Part shown: positions 33,115 through 41,496 of the stretch, piece after piece | Numbering within the stretch: the stretch's first letter is position 1 | Layout of the letters: each line of letters starts with the position of its first letter | Source: Zoogloeaceae bacterium | GTDB lineage: Bacteria > Pseudomonadota > Gammaproteobacteria > Burkholderiales > Rhodocyclaceae | Assembly: GCA_031277315.1 (NCBI GenBank) | Contig: JAITMP010000022.1 | Span: forward strand, 1 to 64,000 | Reading direction: 5' to 3' | DNA: 64,000 bases | Made by a program: the position numbers and the translations under genes | The notes under the pieces: generated by a model | Seen by the model: only the letters and a program-made list of their open reading frames with translations | Told to the model about the DNA's origin: nothing | Database searches by the model: none

Positions 33115-34818
33115 TTAGAATGTAGTTTTGAAGGTCAGCGAAACGTTGGCGCGGTCGCGCAGCAGGGCGTAGGTGCCGTTGAAGACATCCGCCGTGTTGG
33201 TCGCGTTACGGGCGTCTTTGCCGAAGTAGGTGGTGTATTTCAGGTCGAAGCGGTATTTTTGCTGAACGTCCACAGCCACGCCGATGCTATAGGTGCCGGC
33301 GTCCTTGCTGCCGGCGAGCAGGGTCGCCGCGTTGCCGCTCAGGCCTTGGCTCCAGCTCAGAGGCATCAGCAGGTCGACGCCGGGAAAGACCTGAAACCAA
33401 GTCGGCGTGAAGCCCAGGGACAACTGCCAGGCGTCCTTGCTCACCCGGTCAATGAGGTTGTAACCGTTACGTCCCTTGAACAGATATTCGCGTTCGGTAA
33501 CCTTCAGCCAGCGGCTGTAGGCAAGCTCCGCGTTCCAACTGGCCGTGTCGAAGATCGGTGTCTTGCCGAGCACCCCGAGCATGTTAAATACCGCGTGTGC
33601 TGTATTGCCGCGCGCCCCGGGAACATCCCCGTCGACCGGGAAATAAGTGGTGTTGAACGGGCCGGCGATCGCTGCACCGACTGCCGCCGTGTCGCTTACC
33701 AATGGCATGTTTTTGCGGTAGGACAACTCGACGCCAAAACTGATTCCGGCAATGTTCTTCGACAGGCTCAGCCCGTAGAGGTCGATATCGTCGGCGTAAG
33801 CCATGCGATAGCGCCACCTGTCAGGCGTGCTGCGCAGGTCCGCCAATACTTGAGGCAAGGTATCCGTGAAGTTGCGGTAGTACACGCCGAGGGTGCCGTC
33901 CAGCGCTTCGGGGCTCCAGCGCAGCGCGAGACCGTAGTCACGCCGCTTGTTGTTCGTCGTGATGTCGTCAGCGCGCAGGACTCGCGCCGCGCCAACGAAC
34001 ACCGTTTGGCCGCCCCACTGCGCGGCGTCATTGGTGCCGAAATAGGTGCCGCCTTCAGGTAGCCGCACCGGCTCCCAGTCGAGCATCTTTTGGACCGCGA
34101 GCGACAGGCTCTCATTTACCTGAAGCTGGAGGGAGAGGCTGTTGAGCGGGCGAAACAGTTCCTTGGCGTCGACGCCCGGTGTGGCGAATGCTTTGGCGAC
34201 GTCCGTCGGCCCCTGTGAATAGGCGATGGAGTGGAGCAGGCCGCCAAAGCCCAAACTCTCACCCCAGAAAACGGCGTGACGTCCAAATTTCGCGTTCAGC
34301 TTCATCTCGCCCAGTTCGGCCTGGCCAAACACGAAAGCATCGAGAAGCTCACCGCCACGGTAATAGTGGCTCTTGGCATAGGAACTGATGCCATGGGCTG
34401 GCGTGCCGTTACGCAAGCGGTTGGAGGTTGCCAGCGAAGAGTTGTCGAAGCCGCCGCCGTAGGTTGGGTCGTACCATGCGGCGCCGCTTACGCGAAAGCC
34501 GTGCACGCCCTTGTAAGTGAAATCAAACTCGCTCAGCAAATCGATGCGGTTGAGGACTGTGCCCTTGTTGAAGTTGCGGTCCCCGTCGTCATTATTGTTA
34601 TTGCGCAGAATGACCTTGTCCTGGTCGTGCACGCGGTGCGCATAGGTATAACGCAAGTTGTTGTCCCAGCGAATCGCGATGTCAGCATTGCCGGTGTCAA
34701 TCTCAAAGGACCATGCTGTTCCCGTCATCGACAGCAGCATGCCTGCGATCGCCCAGTTTTTCTGCCGCAACTGCGCACGCCGATGCTTGCCGCCGCCTCC
34801 AAGCAGATTTCGCACCAT
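33115..34818 (-). CDS. DUF1302 outer-membrane beta-barrel protein
   Basis: 567 residues. The signal sequence is IAGMLLSMTGTAWS after a basic N-terminal stretch. The mature chain has alternating beta strands rich in aromatic residues and a C-terminal F (VSLTFKTTF), the outer-membrane insertion signature. Family motifs: FEIDTGNADIAIRWDNNLRYT, NRIDLLSEFDF, GRHAVFWGESLGFG, RDYGLALRWSPEALDGTLGVYYRN. The ATG at 34818 has GAGGAGGG before it. First gene of the operon leading to the RND transporter. It is probably the outer-membrane channel for the hydrophobic growth substrate; the substrate is not deducible. Confidence 0.85.
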   Translation of the reverse strand: MVRNLLGGGGKHRRAQLRQKNWAIAGMLLSMTGTAWSFEIDTGNADIAIRWDNNLRYTYAHRVHDQDKVILRNNNNDDGDRNFNKGTVLNRIDLLSEFDFTYKGVHGFRVSGAAWYDPTYGGGFDNSSLATSNRLRNGTPAHGISSYAKSHYYRGGELLDAFVFGQAELGEMKLNAKFGRHAVFWGESLGFGGLLHSIAYSQGPTDVAKAFATPGVDAKELFRPLNSLSLQLQVNESLSLAVQKMLDWEPVRLPEGGTYFGTNDAAQWGGQTVFVGAARVLRADDITTNNKRRDYGLALRWSPEALDGTLGVYYRNFTDTLPQVLADLRSTPDRWRYRMAYADDIDLYGLSLSKNIAGISFGVELSYRKNMPLVSDTAAVGAAIAGPFNTTYFPVDGDVPGARGNTAHAVFNMLGVLGKTPIFDTASWNAELAYSRWLKVTEREYLFKGRNGYNLIDRVSKDAWQLSLGFTPTWFQVFPGVDLLMPLSWSQGLSGNAATLLAGSKDAGTYSIGVAVDVQQKYRFDLKYTTYFGKDARNATNTADVFNGTYALLRDRANVSLTFKTTF

Positions 34819-34902
34819 TACACCCTCCTCTTTTTAGCTTATGTCCGTTTTTCTGCCACCGTGCAGCGGTTTCGTTCTCCGTGCTGTACCCGGCGTATAG
34901 CG

Positions 34903-34955
34903 TTGCATAACGCAAGCTACGTTTGCATGGTAGTCGTATTAGTTTCGTAATGCAA
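34903..34955. promoter_or_regulatory. Two candidate operators upstream of DUF1302
   Basis: TTGCATAACGCAA at 34903-34915 is a perfect-armed palindrome (TTGC-N5-GCAA). TTTCGTAATGCAA at 34943-34955 matches it with one arm mismatch. Their starts are 40 bases apart (about four helix turns), 85-137 bases upstream of the DUF1302 ATG. They may bind the tandem-HxlR regulator encoded nearby; this is inferred only from recurrence. Confidence 0.45.
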
Positions 34956-35100
34956 GCATCTAATTTTTTACTTGTATATCAATATATTATCATGAATCTA
35001 TTGAGCATGTTAAGTGAGATGGCACTGCGTTGAGATGCTGTCGCATACGTGATGATAATGCCCATCATGGTTTAAAAAAACAATTTGTTTATTATATTCA

Positions 35101-35148
35101 TTGCATTAGAGATATAGGCGCAATACCTCAATAACTTCTGTAATGCAA
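35101..35148. promoter_or_regulatory. Candidate operator sites upstream of the SDR
   Basis: TTCTGTAATGCAA at 35136-35148 keeps the right arm of the palindrome and the GTAAT centre. TTGCATTAG at 35101-35109 is a left half-site. Both lie 70-120 bases before the SDR GTG start. Confidence 0.38.
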
Positions 35149-35220
35149 CTTATTAGTGCTACAATCCACCCAAGACTGCATCCCTTTGGGTGCGGCGCAG
35201 TATCAATTGGAGCTAATAGA

Positions 35221-35994
35221 GTGAATGCGATATTCGACCTGAAGGATCAAGTGGCGATTGTTACCGGCTCAAGTCGGGGCATCGGGCGTGCCATCGCCGA
35301 ACAGATGGCCGCAGCAGGCGCGCGGGTGACGGTTTCCAGCCGTAAAGCGCAAGCGTGCGAAGAAGTCGTCGCGGCAATCCGCGCTCGGGGCGGGGAGGCC
35401 ATCACGGTACCGTGCAACGTTTCCGACAAATTCCAGTTGCAGACCTTGGTCGACAAAACGTTGTCTACATGGGGGCGAATTGACATCCTTGTCTGTAATG
35501 CGGCCGTCAATCCGTACTACGGTCCAATGGCGCAGATGCCGGAAGATGTCTACGACAAGGTTATGAACTGCAACGTCAAATCGAACTTTCTGCTATGCAA
35601 TATGGCAGCACCGCACATGGCGGCCAATGGCGGTGGCGCGATCATCATCGTTTCGTCGATTGGCGGTAATCAGGGCAGCGCGACGTTGGCAGCCTACGGC
35701 ATCTCGAAGGCGGCGGACTTTTCGCTGGCGAAAAATCTGGCCATCGAATGGGGTCCAAAGGGTATTCGCGCCAACTGTATTGCGCCGGGCTTGATCAAGA
35801 CAGATTTCTCGCGCGCGCTATGGGAAAACGCCAAATTGCTGAAGAACGTCGAGGAGGGCACGCCGGTTCGCCGCATTGGACTGCCCGAGGATGTTAGCGG
35901 CGTAGCCCTGTTTTTGGCCTCGCGTGCCGCTGCCTATATAACAGGACAGACAGTTGTCGTTGACGGTGGCATTACCGTCAAAGAGCCAGCGTAA
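35221..35994 (+). CDS. Short-chain dehydrogenase/reductase
   Basis: 257 residues, classical SDR. GTG 35221 has GGAG eight bases upstream; the frame is open back to an ATG at 35143 but that part overlaps a candidate operator. Motifs: VTGSSRGIGRAIAEQ (TGxxxGxG cofactor loop), CNAAVNPYYGP (NNAG-like), IIIVSSIGG (catalytic Ser), YGISKAA (catalytic Tyr and Lys) and the C-terminal ITGQTVVVDGG. Arg/Lys after the second strand (SSRKAQA) suggests NADP preference. It likely oxidises or reduces a hydroxyl/keto group of the pathway substrate or a 3-hydroxyacyl-CoA. Its 3' end overlaps the convergent regulator gene by 17 bases. Confidence 0.88.
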   Translation: MNAIFDLKDQVAIVTGSSRGIGRAIAEQMAAAGARVTVSSRKAQACEEVVAAIRARGGEAITVPCNVSDKFQLQTLVDKTLSTWGRIDILVCNAAVNPYYGPMAQMPEDVYDKVMNCNVKSNFLLCNMAAPHMAANGGGAIIIVSSIGGNQGSATLAAYGISKAADFSLAKNLAIEWGPKGIRANCIAPGLIKTDFSRALWENAKLLKNVEEGTPVRRIGLPEDVSGVALFLASRAAAYITGQTVVVDGGITVKEPA

Positions 35995-36931
35995 GCGCTT
36001 CCTGTGTTTTGGTGCGGAAGTTGATCTCGTGAGGATCCAGTTCGACGTCACAGCAGTTGCAGACGACGAGCGGGTCGAGTTCGGCGCCGCAGCGGGTGTG
36101 CGTCAGCAGCAGCGGGCGCGCGCCCTTCGGAGCGAGCCAGTGATCGCCCCATTTGGTCAGCATAAGAATGATCGGGTAAACATCCATTCCCTTGGGCGTG
36201 AGCACATATTCGCTGCGCTCTGGATTGGTCTGGTAGATTCGCCGCTGCAGCATGCCATTTTCGACGAGCAGGTGGAGACGGTCAGCCAGCACGTTGGTCG
36301 AGATATGCCAGCGTGCCTGTATCTCCTTGTAGCGGCGTTCACCGAGGAAAAACGAGGCAAGCACCAATTGTGTCCAGCGGTCGCCGAAGAGATCAATCGA
36401 GTCTCCGAACAGCATGGGGGCGACCGCGCCGTCATCAAGGGTAATGCTGGAGCGTCGGCTGCTTTTCGGCGGCGGCAGACGCTCCATGCCCGCCCCTGGC
36501 CCGTCGGCGTAGCGCACGTCGCGCGCCACCACGCCACTGCGGCAGTGGCGGCAGATAATGGTCGGTACCGTTGCTTGACCGCAGCTCATATGCAACAAGG
36601 TGTTCGGCTGCAGTGGGTGTCTTTGCGACCAGAGGCGGTCAAAGCGCCAGAACATGAGGGCGGTTGGAAACAGCTCTCGTCCCATCTCCGTGAGGTGGTA
36701 GATCTGACGCCCGCCCTCGTTTGCCGGCAGCTTTTCGAAACAGCCTATGCGCGTCAGTCGGGCCAGCCGGTTGGTAAGGATGTTGCTGGCAATACCGATG
36801 CCTTTGCGCCACTCGTCGAAGCGGCGCATGCCGCAGAAGGCCGCCCCGAGAATCAGCAGCGACCAGCGGTCGCCGACCTGTGTGAGTGCACGCGCGACGG
36901 AGTTGGCCGGTATTAGTTTCTTTATGCTCAT
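35978..36931 (-). CDS. Tandem HxlR-type transcriptional regulator
   Basis: About 317 residues from ATG 36931; a GTG at 36952 would add seven residues and neither start has a clear ribosome site. Two HxlR winged-helix domains are fused head to tail: residues about 8-110 (VGDRWSLLILGAAFCGMRRF, GIASNILTNRLARLTRIG) and about 165-275 (FGDRWTQLVLASFFLGERRY, ISTNVLADRLHLLVENG). Each is followed by a cysteine-containing knot (CGQATVPTIICRHC and CGAELDPLVVCNCC) that may bind metal or sense redox. HxlR proteins normally act as dimers of single domains, so this chain could be a built-in dimer. It lies between two catabolic promoters and probably controls the cluster. Confidence 0.82.
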   Translation of the reverse strand: MSIKKLIPANSVARALTQVGDRWSLLILGAAFCGMRRFDEWRKGIGIASNILTNRLARLTRIGCFEKLPANEGGRQIYHLTEMGRELFPTALMFWRFDRLWSQRHPLQPNTLLHMSCGQATVPTIICRHCRSGVVARDVRYADGPGAGMERLPPPKSSRRSSITLDDGAVAPMLFGDSIDLFGDRWTQLVLASFFLGERRYKEIQARWHISTNVLADRLHLLVENGMLQRRIYQTNPERSEYVLTPKGMDVYPIILMLTKWGDHWLAPKGARPLLLTHTRCGAELDPLVVCNCCDVELDPHEINFRTKTQEALTLAL

Positions 36932-36982
36932 GACGTAGGGATGTGACTGCACCCATATCTACAGCATGGATGTTCTTATTGA

Positions 36983-36995
36983 TTGCGTTACAAGA
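36983..36995. promoter_or_regulatory. Candidate operator between regulator and acyl-CoA dehydrogenase
   Basis: TTGCGTTACAAGA matches the left arm and centre of the recurring TTGCRTTAYGCAA motif. It lies 52 bases from the regulator start and 53 from the dehydrogenase start, suited to autoregulation and control of both. Confidence 0.4.
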
Positions 36996-37047
36996 GTATA
37001 GCCGACTTCCGCGTATTCGGCATGAGGAAGTGGCACGGAGATGAAAA

Positions 37048-38295
37048 ATGGATTTTTCCTATAGCGATAAAGTTGAAACGTTACGCGCGCGGCTTGCTCG
37101 CTTCATGGAGCAGTATGTCATGCCAGCAATCCCCGAGTGGGAGAAGGAGGTTGCCGCCGGCCATGCTCATCCTGCATTGATGGAAGACCTCAAGACGTTG
37201 GCGCGCGATGAAGGCCTGTGGAACCTGTTCTTGCCTGGTCTCGCCGCGGACGAACCCGGCCAGGCACTTTCCAATCTCGAATATGCACCGCTGGCGGAAA
37301 TCATGGGCCGCGTCATTTGGGCTCCCGAAGTGTTCAACTGCAGCGCGCCGGATACTGGCAATATGGAAATCCTGCATCTGTTTGCCACACCACAGCAGAA
37401 GGCGCTGTGGTTGCGACCTTTGCTGGAGGGGCAAATCCGCTCCTGTTTCGCCATGACAGAACCCGATGTCGCTTCCTCGGACGCGACCAACATTCAAACC
37501 AGTATCCGCCGCCAAGGCGACGAGTACGTTATCAACGGGCGCAAATGGTTTATTTCCGGGGCAGCGCATCCGGCATGCCGCTTTGCCATCGTGATGGGCG
37601 TGAGTAACCCGGACGCTTCCCCGCATGAAAGACAAAGTATGGTCATCGTACCCATGGATGCACCGGGCCTGACCGTACTTCGCAATATCCCGGTGATGCA
37701 TCACACTACCCCGGAGGGGCATTGCGAATTGCTGTTCCGCGATGTACACGTACCGGCGACTAATCTGATTCATGCCGAGGGTGCCGGTTTTGCCATTGCC
37801 CAAGCGCGTCTCGGTCCCGGGCGCATTCACCACTGCATGCGCTCCATCGGTCAATGCGAATTGGCATTGGAATTGATGTGCGTGCGCGCTGCCGAGCGCA
37901 AAACTTTCGGTCGCTACTTGCACCAGCATGCGAATATCGCCGAATGGATTGCGCGCTCCCGTCTGGAAATTGATCAGGCCCGGCTGCTGGTGCTCAAGGC
38001 CGCCTGGATGATCGATCGTCACGGCGCCAAGGCGGCAGCCAAGGAAATTGCCATGATTAAAGCGGTGGTGCCAAGTGTCCAGGTAGCGGTTTGCGATCGC
38101 GCCATGCAGGTACATGGCGCCATGGGGCTGAGTCCCGATACCCCGCTTTCAGGCCTGTGGATGTGGGGACGCGTCCTGCGCATCGCGGATGGGCCTGATG
38201 AGGTGCATCTGCGCACGGTGGCGCGTCAGGAGATGGCGCTGGTCGACACTTATCGCGAGCGCGTTTTGCCTCATTTACACGATCCGCGGCACTGA
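37048..38295 (+). CDS. Acyl-CoA dehydrogenase, ACAD10/11-like
   Basis: 415 residues, full-length flavoprotein: N-terminal helical domain (1-130), middle beta domain with CFAMTEPDVASSDATN and KWFISGAAHPACRFAIVMG, and C-terminal helical domain with the FAD-binding AERKTFGRYLHQH and MQVHGAMGLSPDTPLSGLW. The position of the usual catalytic Glu reads RIADGPDEVH, with Asp in place of Glu, a pattern I associate with ACAD11-type enzymes. ATG 37048 has a GGAG upstream. An APH-type kinase of the kind fused to ACAD10/11 is encoded nearby at 38591, which suggests a split version of that system. Transcribed towards the ferredoxin gene. Confidence 0.85.
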   Translation: MDFSYSDKVETLRARLARFMEQYVMPAIPEWEKEVAAGHAHPALMEDLKTLARDEGLWNLFLPGLAADEPGQALSNLEYAPLAEIMGRVIWAPEVFNCSAPDTGNMEILHLFATPQQKALWLRPLLEGQIRSCFAMTEPDVASSDATNIQTSIRRQGDEYVINGRKWFISGAAHPACRFAIVMGVSNPDASPHERQSMVIVPMDAPGLTVLRNIPVMHHTTPEGHCELLFRDVHVPATNLIHAEGAGFAIAQARLGPGRIHHCMRSIGQCELALELMCVRAAERKTFGRYLHQHANIAEWIARSRLEIDQARLLVLKAAWMIDRHGAKAAAKEIAMIKAVVPSVQVAVCDRAMQVHGAMGLSPDTPLSGLWMWGRVLRIADGPDEVHLRTVARQEMALVDTYRERVLPHLHDPRH

Positions 38296-38376
38296 GTGCC
38301 GATGCGTTACAAGACGCCGGCGGTTGCCTGCTTGCCGCTGAAGCCCGGGAAGGCATGCTCGGAACCGCGGCGTCTC

Positions 38377-38586
38377 TTAGCCCCCAGAATGCTTCGTCTC
38401 CTTGCGCACAATGCAATCAACAGGGCAGACAAGCAGACACTGTGGTTCGTCGAAATGTCTTTCACACTCACTACAGCGTGCAGCATCAATGCTGTAAATT
38501 AATGGCGATGACATGATCGCGTCGTTTGGGCAGATGTAGTCGCAGGCGCCGCATGAGATGCAGTCTGCGGTGATGCGCAATGCCAT
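38377..38586 (-). CDS. 2[4Fe-4S] ferredoxin
   Basis: 69 residues with two cluster motifs: CISCGACDYICP near residues 9-20 and CSECERHFDEPQCLLVCP near 38-55. The longer spacing in the second motif is typical of the YfhL/Alvin-type (Allochromatium) ferredoxins. It would pass electrons from a flavoprotein, perhaps an acyl-CoA dehydrogenase or the phytoene-desaturase-like enzyme, or to an oxygenase. It is last in the twelve-gene minus operon, four bases after the phosphotransferase gene stop. Confidence 0.88.
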   Translation of the reverse strand: MALRITADCISCGACDYICPNDAIMSSPLIYSIDAARCSECERHFDEPQCLLVCPVDCIVRKETKHSGG

Positions 38587-38590
38587 CGGG

Positions 38591-39649
38591 TCATGCCGTC
38601 AGGCGCTGACCGGTTTGGGCTACCAGTCGATAGCTTTCGCCGAACAGATGCGCCGTGCGCGAACTCGCGTTCCCCTTGAGGGCGCGCGCATACACGCCTT
38701 GCTGGATTGCCGCAGTGCGATAGAGACTGAACGCCATGTAGTAACGCCAATGCGGTCGTGGGTCCAGTCCGCTGTAACGATGGTAGGCCTCCAAGTAACT
38801 TGCCTCGTCGGGAATGCCAAGCGCAGCCAAGTTGGCGCCAAGGAATCCGGCCGAAACGGGATGCCCCATTGGCAGGTGGTATGTCATGCAGTTGAACGCC
38901 AGATCGCTGAATGGATCACCGATGGTTGATAGCTCCCAGTCCAGAACGGCTGTGACGGCATTGTCGTGGAGCGAATAGATCAGGTTGCCGATCCGGTAGT
39001 CCCCGTGTACCAGCGAGGCATGCTGTTCAGTGGGCAAGTTGGCGGTTAACCAGTCACGGAGCTGTTCCATTGCCGGCAGGTCTTCTGTGCGCGACGTCTC
39101 GTACTGCTTGCTCCAACGCGCCAATTGGCGCGCCAAATAGTTTTCCGGACGCCCGTAGTCAATCAGGCCGTTGTCATGCCAGTCAAAGCGGTGTATGGCG
39201 GCCATTGCTTTGACCATACTGTCATAAGCAGCGGCTCTCTGGGTTTGTGTCAGTGTCGGCAGCAGGGGATCGGTGTCAATGCGCCCGGCAAGGAAGCGCA
39301 TGAGGTAGAACGGTGTGCCAATTACGCTTGCATCATCGCAATAGACAAGCGCCGCAGGGACCGGCACCGGGCTGTTGGCCAATGCGCGCAATACGCGGAA
39401 CTCCCGGTCAATGGCATGCGCGGATTGCAGCAGTTGCCCCGGCGGCTGCTTGCGCAGCACGTATTCACTGGAGGGCGTGGCAAGCAGGAAAGTCGGGTTT
39501 GATTGTCCGCCTTCGAATTGGGAAATTTTCAAAGGGCCCCGATATTCCATCAGATTCGCGCACAGCCATGCCTCCAGGGGCTTGGGATCGAAAATGTGGC
39601 GCGACGCGACCGGCCGCGTGCCATGAGGAAAGGCGGTGGAAGTATTCAT
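38591..39649 (-). CDS. Acyl-CoA-associated phosphotransferase (LvaA/ACAD10-11 kinase type)
   Basis: 352 residues from ATG 39649; an in-frame ATG at 39673 is possible and the frame is open to 39946 without support. APH fold: FEGGQSNPTFLLATPSSEYVLRKQ (nucleotide loop and Lys), SLVHGDYRIGNLIYS (catalytic HGDxxxxN) and VLDWELSTIGDPFSDLAF (metal-binding Asp). This exact DWEL(S/A)T(I/L)GDP signature marks the kinase domain fused to ACAD10/11 and the LvaA 4-hydroxyacyl-CoA kinase, not antibiotic-resistance enzymes. Known members phosphorylate the 4-hydroxyl of an acyl-CoA so that a dehydrogenase-like partner can eliminate phosphate. The partner here could be the enzyme at 37048. Confidence 0.82.
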   Translation of the reverse strand: MNTSTAFPHGTRPVASRHIFDPKPLEAWLCANLMEYRGPLKISQFEGGQSNPTFLLATPSSEYVLRKQPPGQLLQSAHAIDREFRVLRALANSPVPVPAALVYCDDASVIGTPFYLMRFLAGRIDTDPLLPTLTQTQRAAAYDSMVKAMAAIHRFDWHDNGLIDYGRPENYLARQLARWSKQYETSRTEDLPAMEQLRDWLTANLPTEQHASLVHGDYRIGNLIYSLHDNAVTAVLDWELSTIGDPFSDLAFNCMTYHLPMGHPVSAGFLGANLAALGIPDEASYLEAYHRYSGLDPRPHWRYYMAFSLYRTAAIQQGVYARALKGNASSRTAHLFGESYRLVAQTGQRLTA

Positions 39650-39750
39650 GGTGTTGGGACGTTCTCCCTGCATGCAGTGATAAAAAACCGCGATAGAAGT
39701 CGTGGGGAGATTGCGTAAATAGAAATTTCCGCAGTGAAAGCATTTGCGCT

Positions 39751-41466
39751 TCAGTTCTGTTGCGTATTTTGCGCCGTGACCCGAAGTTCGCGCCGCACCA
39801 CCTTGCCGACCGGATTGCGCGGCAGCTGGTTCACGATCACCAGGCGTTCTGGCCACTTGAAAATGGCGACTTGGTGATCTTTGAGGAATGCCGTCAGCTC
39901 CTCCAACGTCAAACCGGTATTCGGCCGTAGAACGACGACAGCGCACAGGCGTTCGCCCATCGCCTCATCCGGAATGCCAATGCAAGCCGCCTCTGTCACC
40001 GCAGGATGACTGGCGATCAAATTATCCATTTCGGCCGGGGAGATATTCTGTCCACCACGGATGACGATCTCCTTGCAGCGCCCAACAAATTTGTAATACT
40101 TGGGGTTATCTTTTGCGCCTGCGATGACGAACAAGTCGCCTGTGCGGAAGAAGCCCTCTTCGTCGAATGCCGCGCGAGTCATCTCTGGCTCGTCGTAGTA
40201 TCCATCGAAAACTGTCGCGCCGCGAATGCACAGTTCACCCTCACGGCCGGGGGTAACGATAATCTCGCCGTTGGCGGTGTCGCGCAGGCGAGTCTCAAAA
40301 GCTATTGTTTTTCCGGCGGCCCATGTAAAACCGGCAACCCCGTAGCGCGGGAAATAACCGGCACGTTCGACAGGATCGGGTACGTCGACGGAGCTGCTGG
40401 CCAGGGCAACACCTTCATTGGAACCAAAATAGTTGATTATGTTCATGTGATATTCATCCTGCCAGCCCTGCACCATCCAGGGCGCCAGCGGCGCCGAACC
40501 CGAGCAAACGGCGCGCAAGGAAGAGATATCGAACTTGGCGAGCAGTTCCTTTTGTTTGAGGAGCATATTCAAAATGGGCGGCGGCGCCAAGTTGTAATTT
40601 ATTCGCTCGTCTTGAATCTGGCCAAGGAAAACGCCGAGATCGAAGGGGTGGTGCAGGACCACAGTGCCACGGCACAATAGCCAAGGCACCATGACGCCGC
40701 CGATGGCGGCCATGTTAGTCATCGGAAATGATCCCATGAGCACATCGCCGTCACGCAGTTGGGGCGCCGACTCGACGACTTTGCCGATGGCAATCCAGTG
40801 ATTGTGGCTGCGGGGCACGCCTTTGGGCTGCGATTCCGTGCCGGAGGTCCAGCAGATGGTGAAGATGTCGTTCGCGCTGGGGCGACCGGTTTGCAGGTAG
40901 CGGGCGACGCGGGCGCGCGCTTCCGTGGTTGGCACGAGACCGGTGAGTGGTACGGCGGTTGCCGGCAAGTCCTCACCCAAGGCTACCAATTGTATTTCGG
41001 CGTCGTGCTCGGCAATGACACGGGCGGCCATATTGGCCTGTTTGAAGTCGCCGCAGCGACAGACTGTTGCGTAAACCTTGGGTTTGAGTTTACCCACAAT
41101 ATGGCTCAACTCATGCTCACGATACTGCACCGCAACCGGTGAGGCGATAGCGCCGATGCGACCGCAGGCCAGCAGCAACACCAGTGCCTCGACGATATTC
41201 GGCATCTGCACAAGGACAATGTCGTCGGCGCCGACATTGAGTTGGATAAGCTGGGCGGCAATAGAGTCAATCGCAGCATCGAGCTCAGCGTAGCGGAGAC
41301 GCAGGGAGGCACCGCCGGCAATGGCAGCACGGTTAGGCGCATCGGCCACGGCCAAGCGCGCCGGGCATGCATTGACTGCCTTTGTCAAGAGATCGTCCAG
41401 CGTTATATCGCCCCACCAGCCCCGTGCTGTGTATTCGGCGATCTTGCTTTGCGAACTCTGAATCAT
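39751..41466 (-). CDS. AMP-forming acyl-CoA synthetase
   Basis: 571 residues, ANL superfamily. P-loop ICWTSGTESQPKGVPRSH (STG-type, with W-T-S-G-T), NYFGSNEGVALA (A5), YDEPEMTRAAFDEEGFFRTGDLF (A7), KFVGRCKEIVIRGGQNISPAEMD (A8) and RNPVGKVVRREL (A10 catalytic Lys). ATG 41466 has AGGAGG six bases upstream. It activates a carboxylic acid for beta-oxidation; with the second ligase at 46989 the pathway may have two CoA-activation steps or two substrates. The GSNEG motif with Asn instead of the common Thr-Glu is slightly unusual. Substrate unknown. Confidence 0.88.
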   Translation of the reverse strand: MIQSSQSKIAEYTARGWWGDITLDDLLTKAVNACPARLAVADAPNRAAIAGGASLRLRYAELDAAIDSIAAQLIQLNVGADDIVLVQMPNIVEALVLLLACGRIGAIASPVAVQYREHELSHIVGKLKPKVYATVCRCGDFKQANMAARVIAEHDAEIQLVALGEDLPATAVPLTGLVPTTEARARVARYLQTGRPSANDIFTICWTSGTESQPKGVPRSHNHWIAIGKVVESAPQLRDGDVLMGSFPMTNMAAIGGVMVPWLLCRGTVVLHHPFDLGVFLGQIQDERINYNLAPPPILNMLLKQKELLAKFDISSLRAVCSGSAPLAPWMVQGWQDEYHMNIINYFGSNEGVALASSSVDVPDPVERAGYFPRYGVAGFTWAAGKTIAFETRLRDTANGEIIVTPGREGELCIRGATVFDGYYDEPEMTRAAFDEEGFFRTGDLFVIAGAKDNPKYYKFVGRCKEIVIRGGQNISPAEMDNLIASHPAVTEAACIGIPDEAMGERLCAVVVLRPNTGLTLEELTAFLKDHQVAIFKWPERLVIVNQLPRNPVGKVVRRELRVTAQNTQQN

Positions 41467-41496
41467 GTGCTCCTCCTGTTTGCGTCCATTTGCATT

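Larger units (their letters stand above)
34819..35220. promoter_or_regulatory. Divergent control region between DUF1302 and SDR operons
   Basis: About 400 AT-rich bases between oppositely transcribed genes. It holds at least three copies of a TTGC-N5-GCAA-like palindrome (listed separately) and a half copy, with AT-rich tracts at 34961-34995 and 35071-35100. No open frame here looks coding. The SDR ribosome site GGAG is at 35209-35212. Confidence 0.6.

Noticed and set aside
38591-39649. Aminoglycoside resistance enzyme
   Set aside because: The DWELSTIGDP signature and catabolic context point to the ACAD10/11-LvaA kinase group.
39711-39723. TTGCGTAAATAGA upstream of the phosphotransferase as another operator
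   Set aside because: Only the left half matches and the gene is probably transcribed from the upstream operon.
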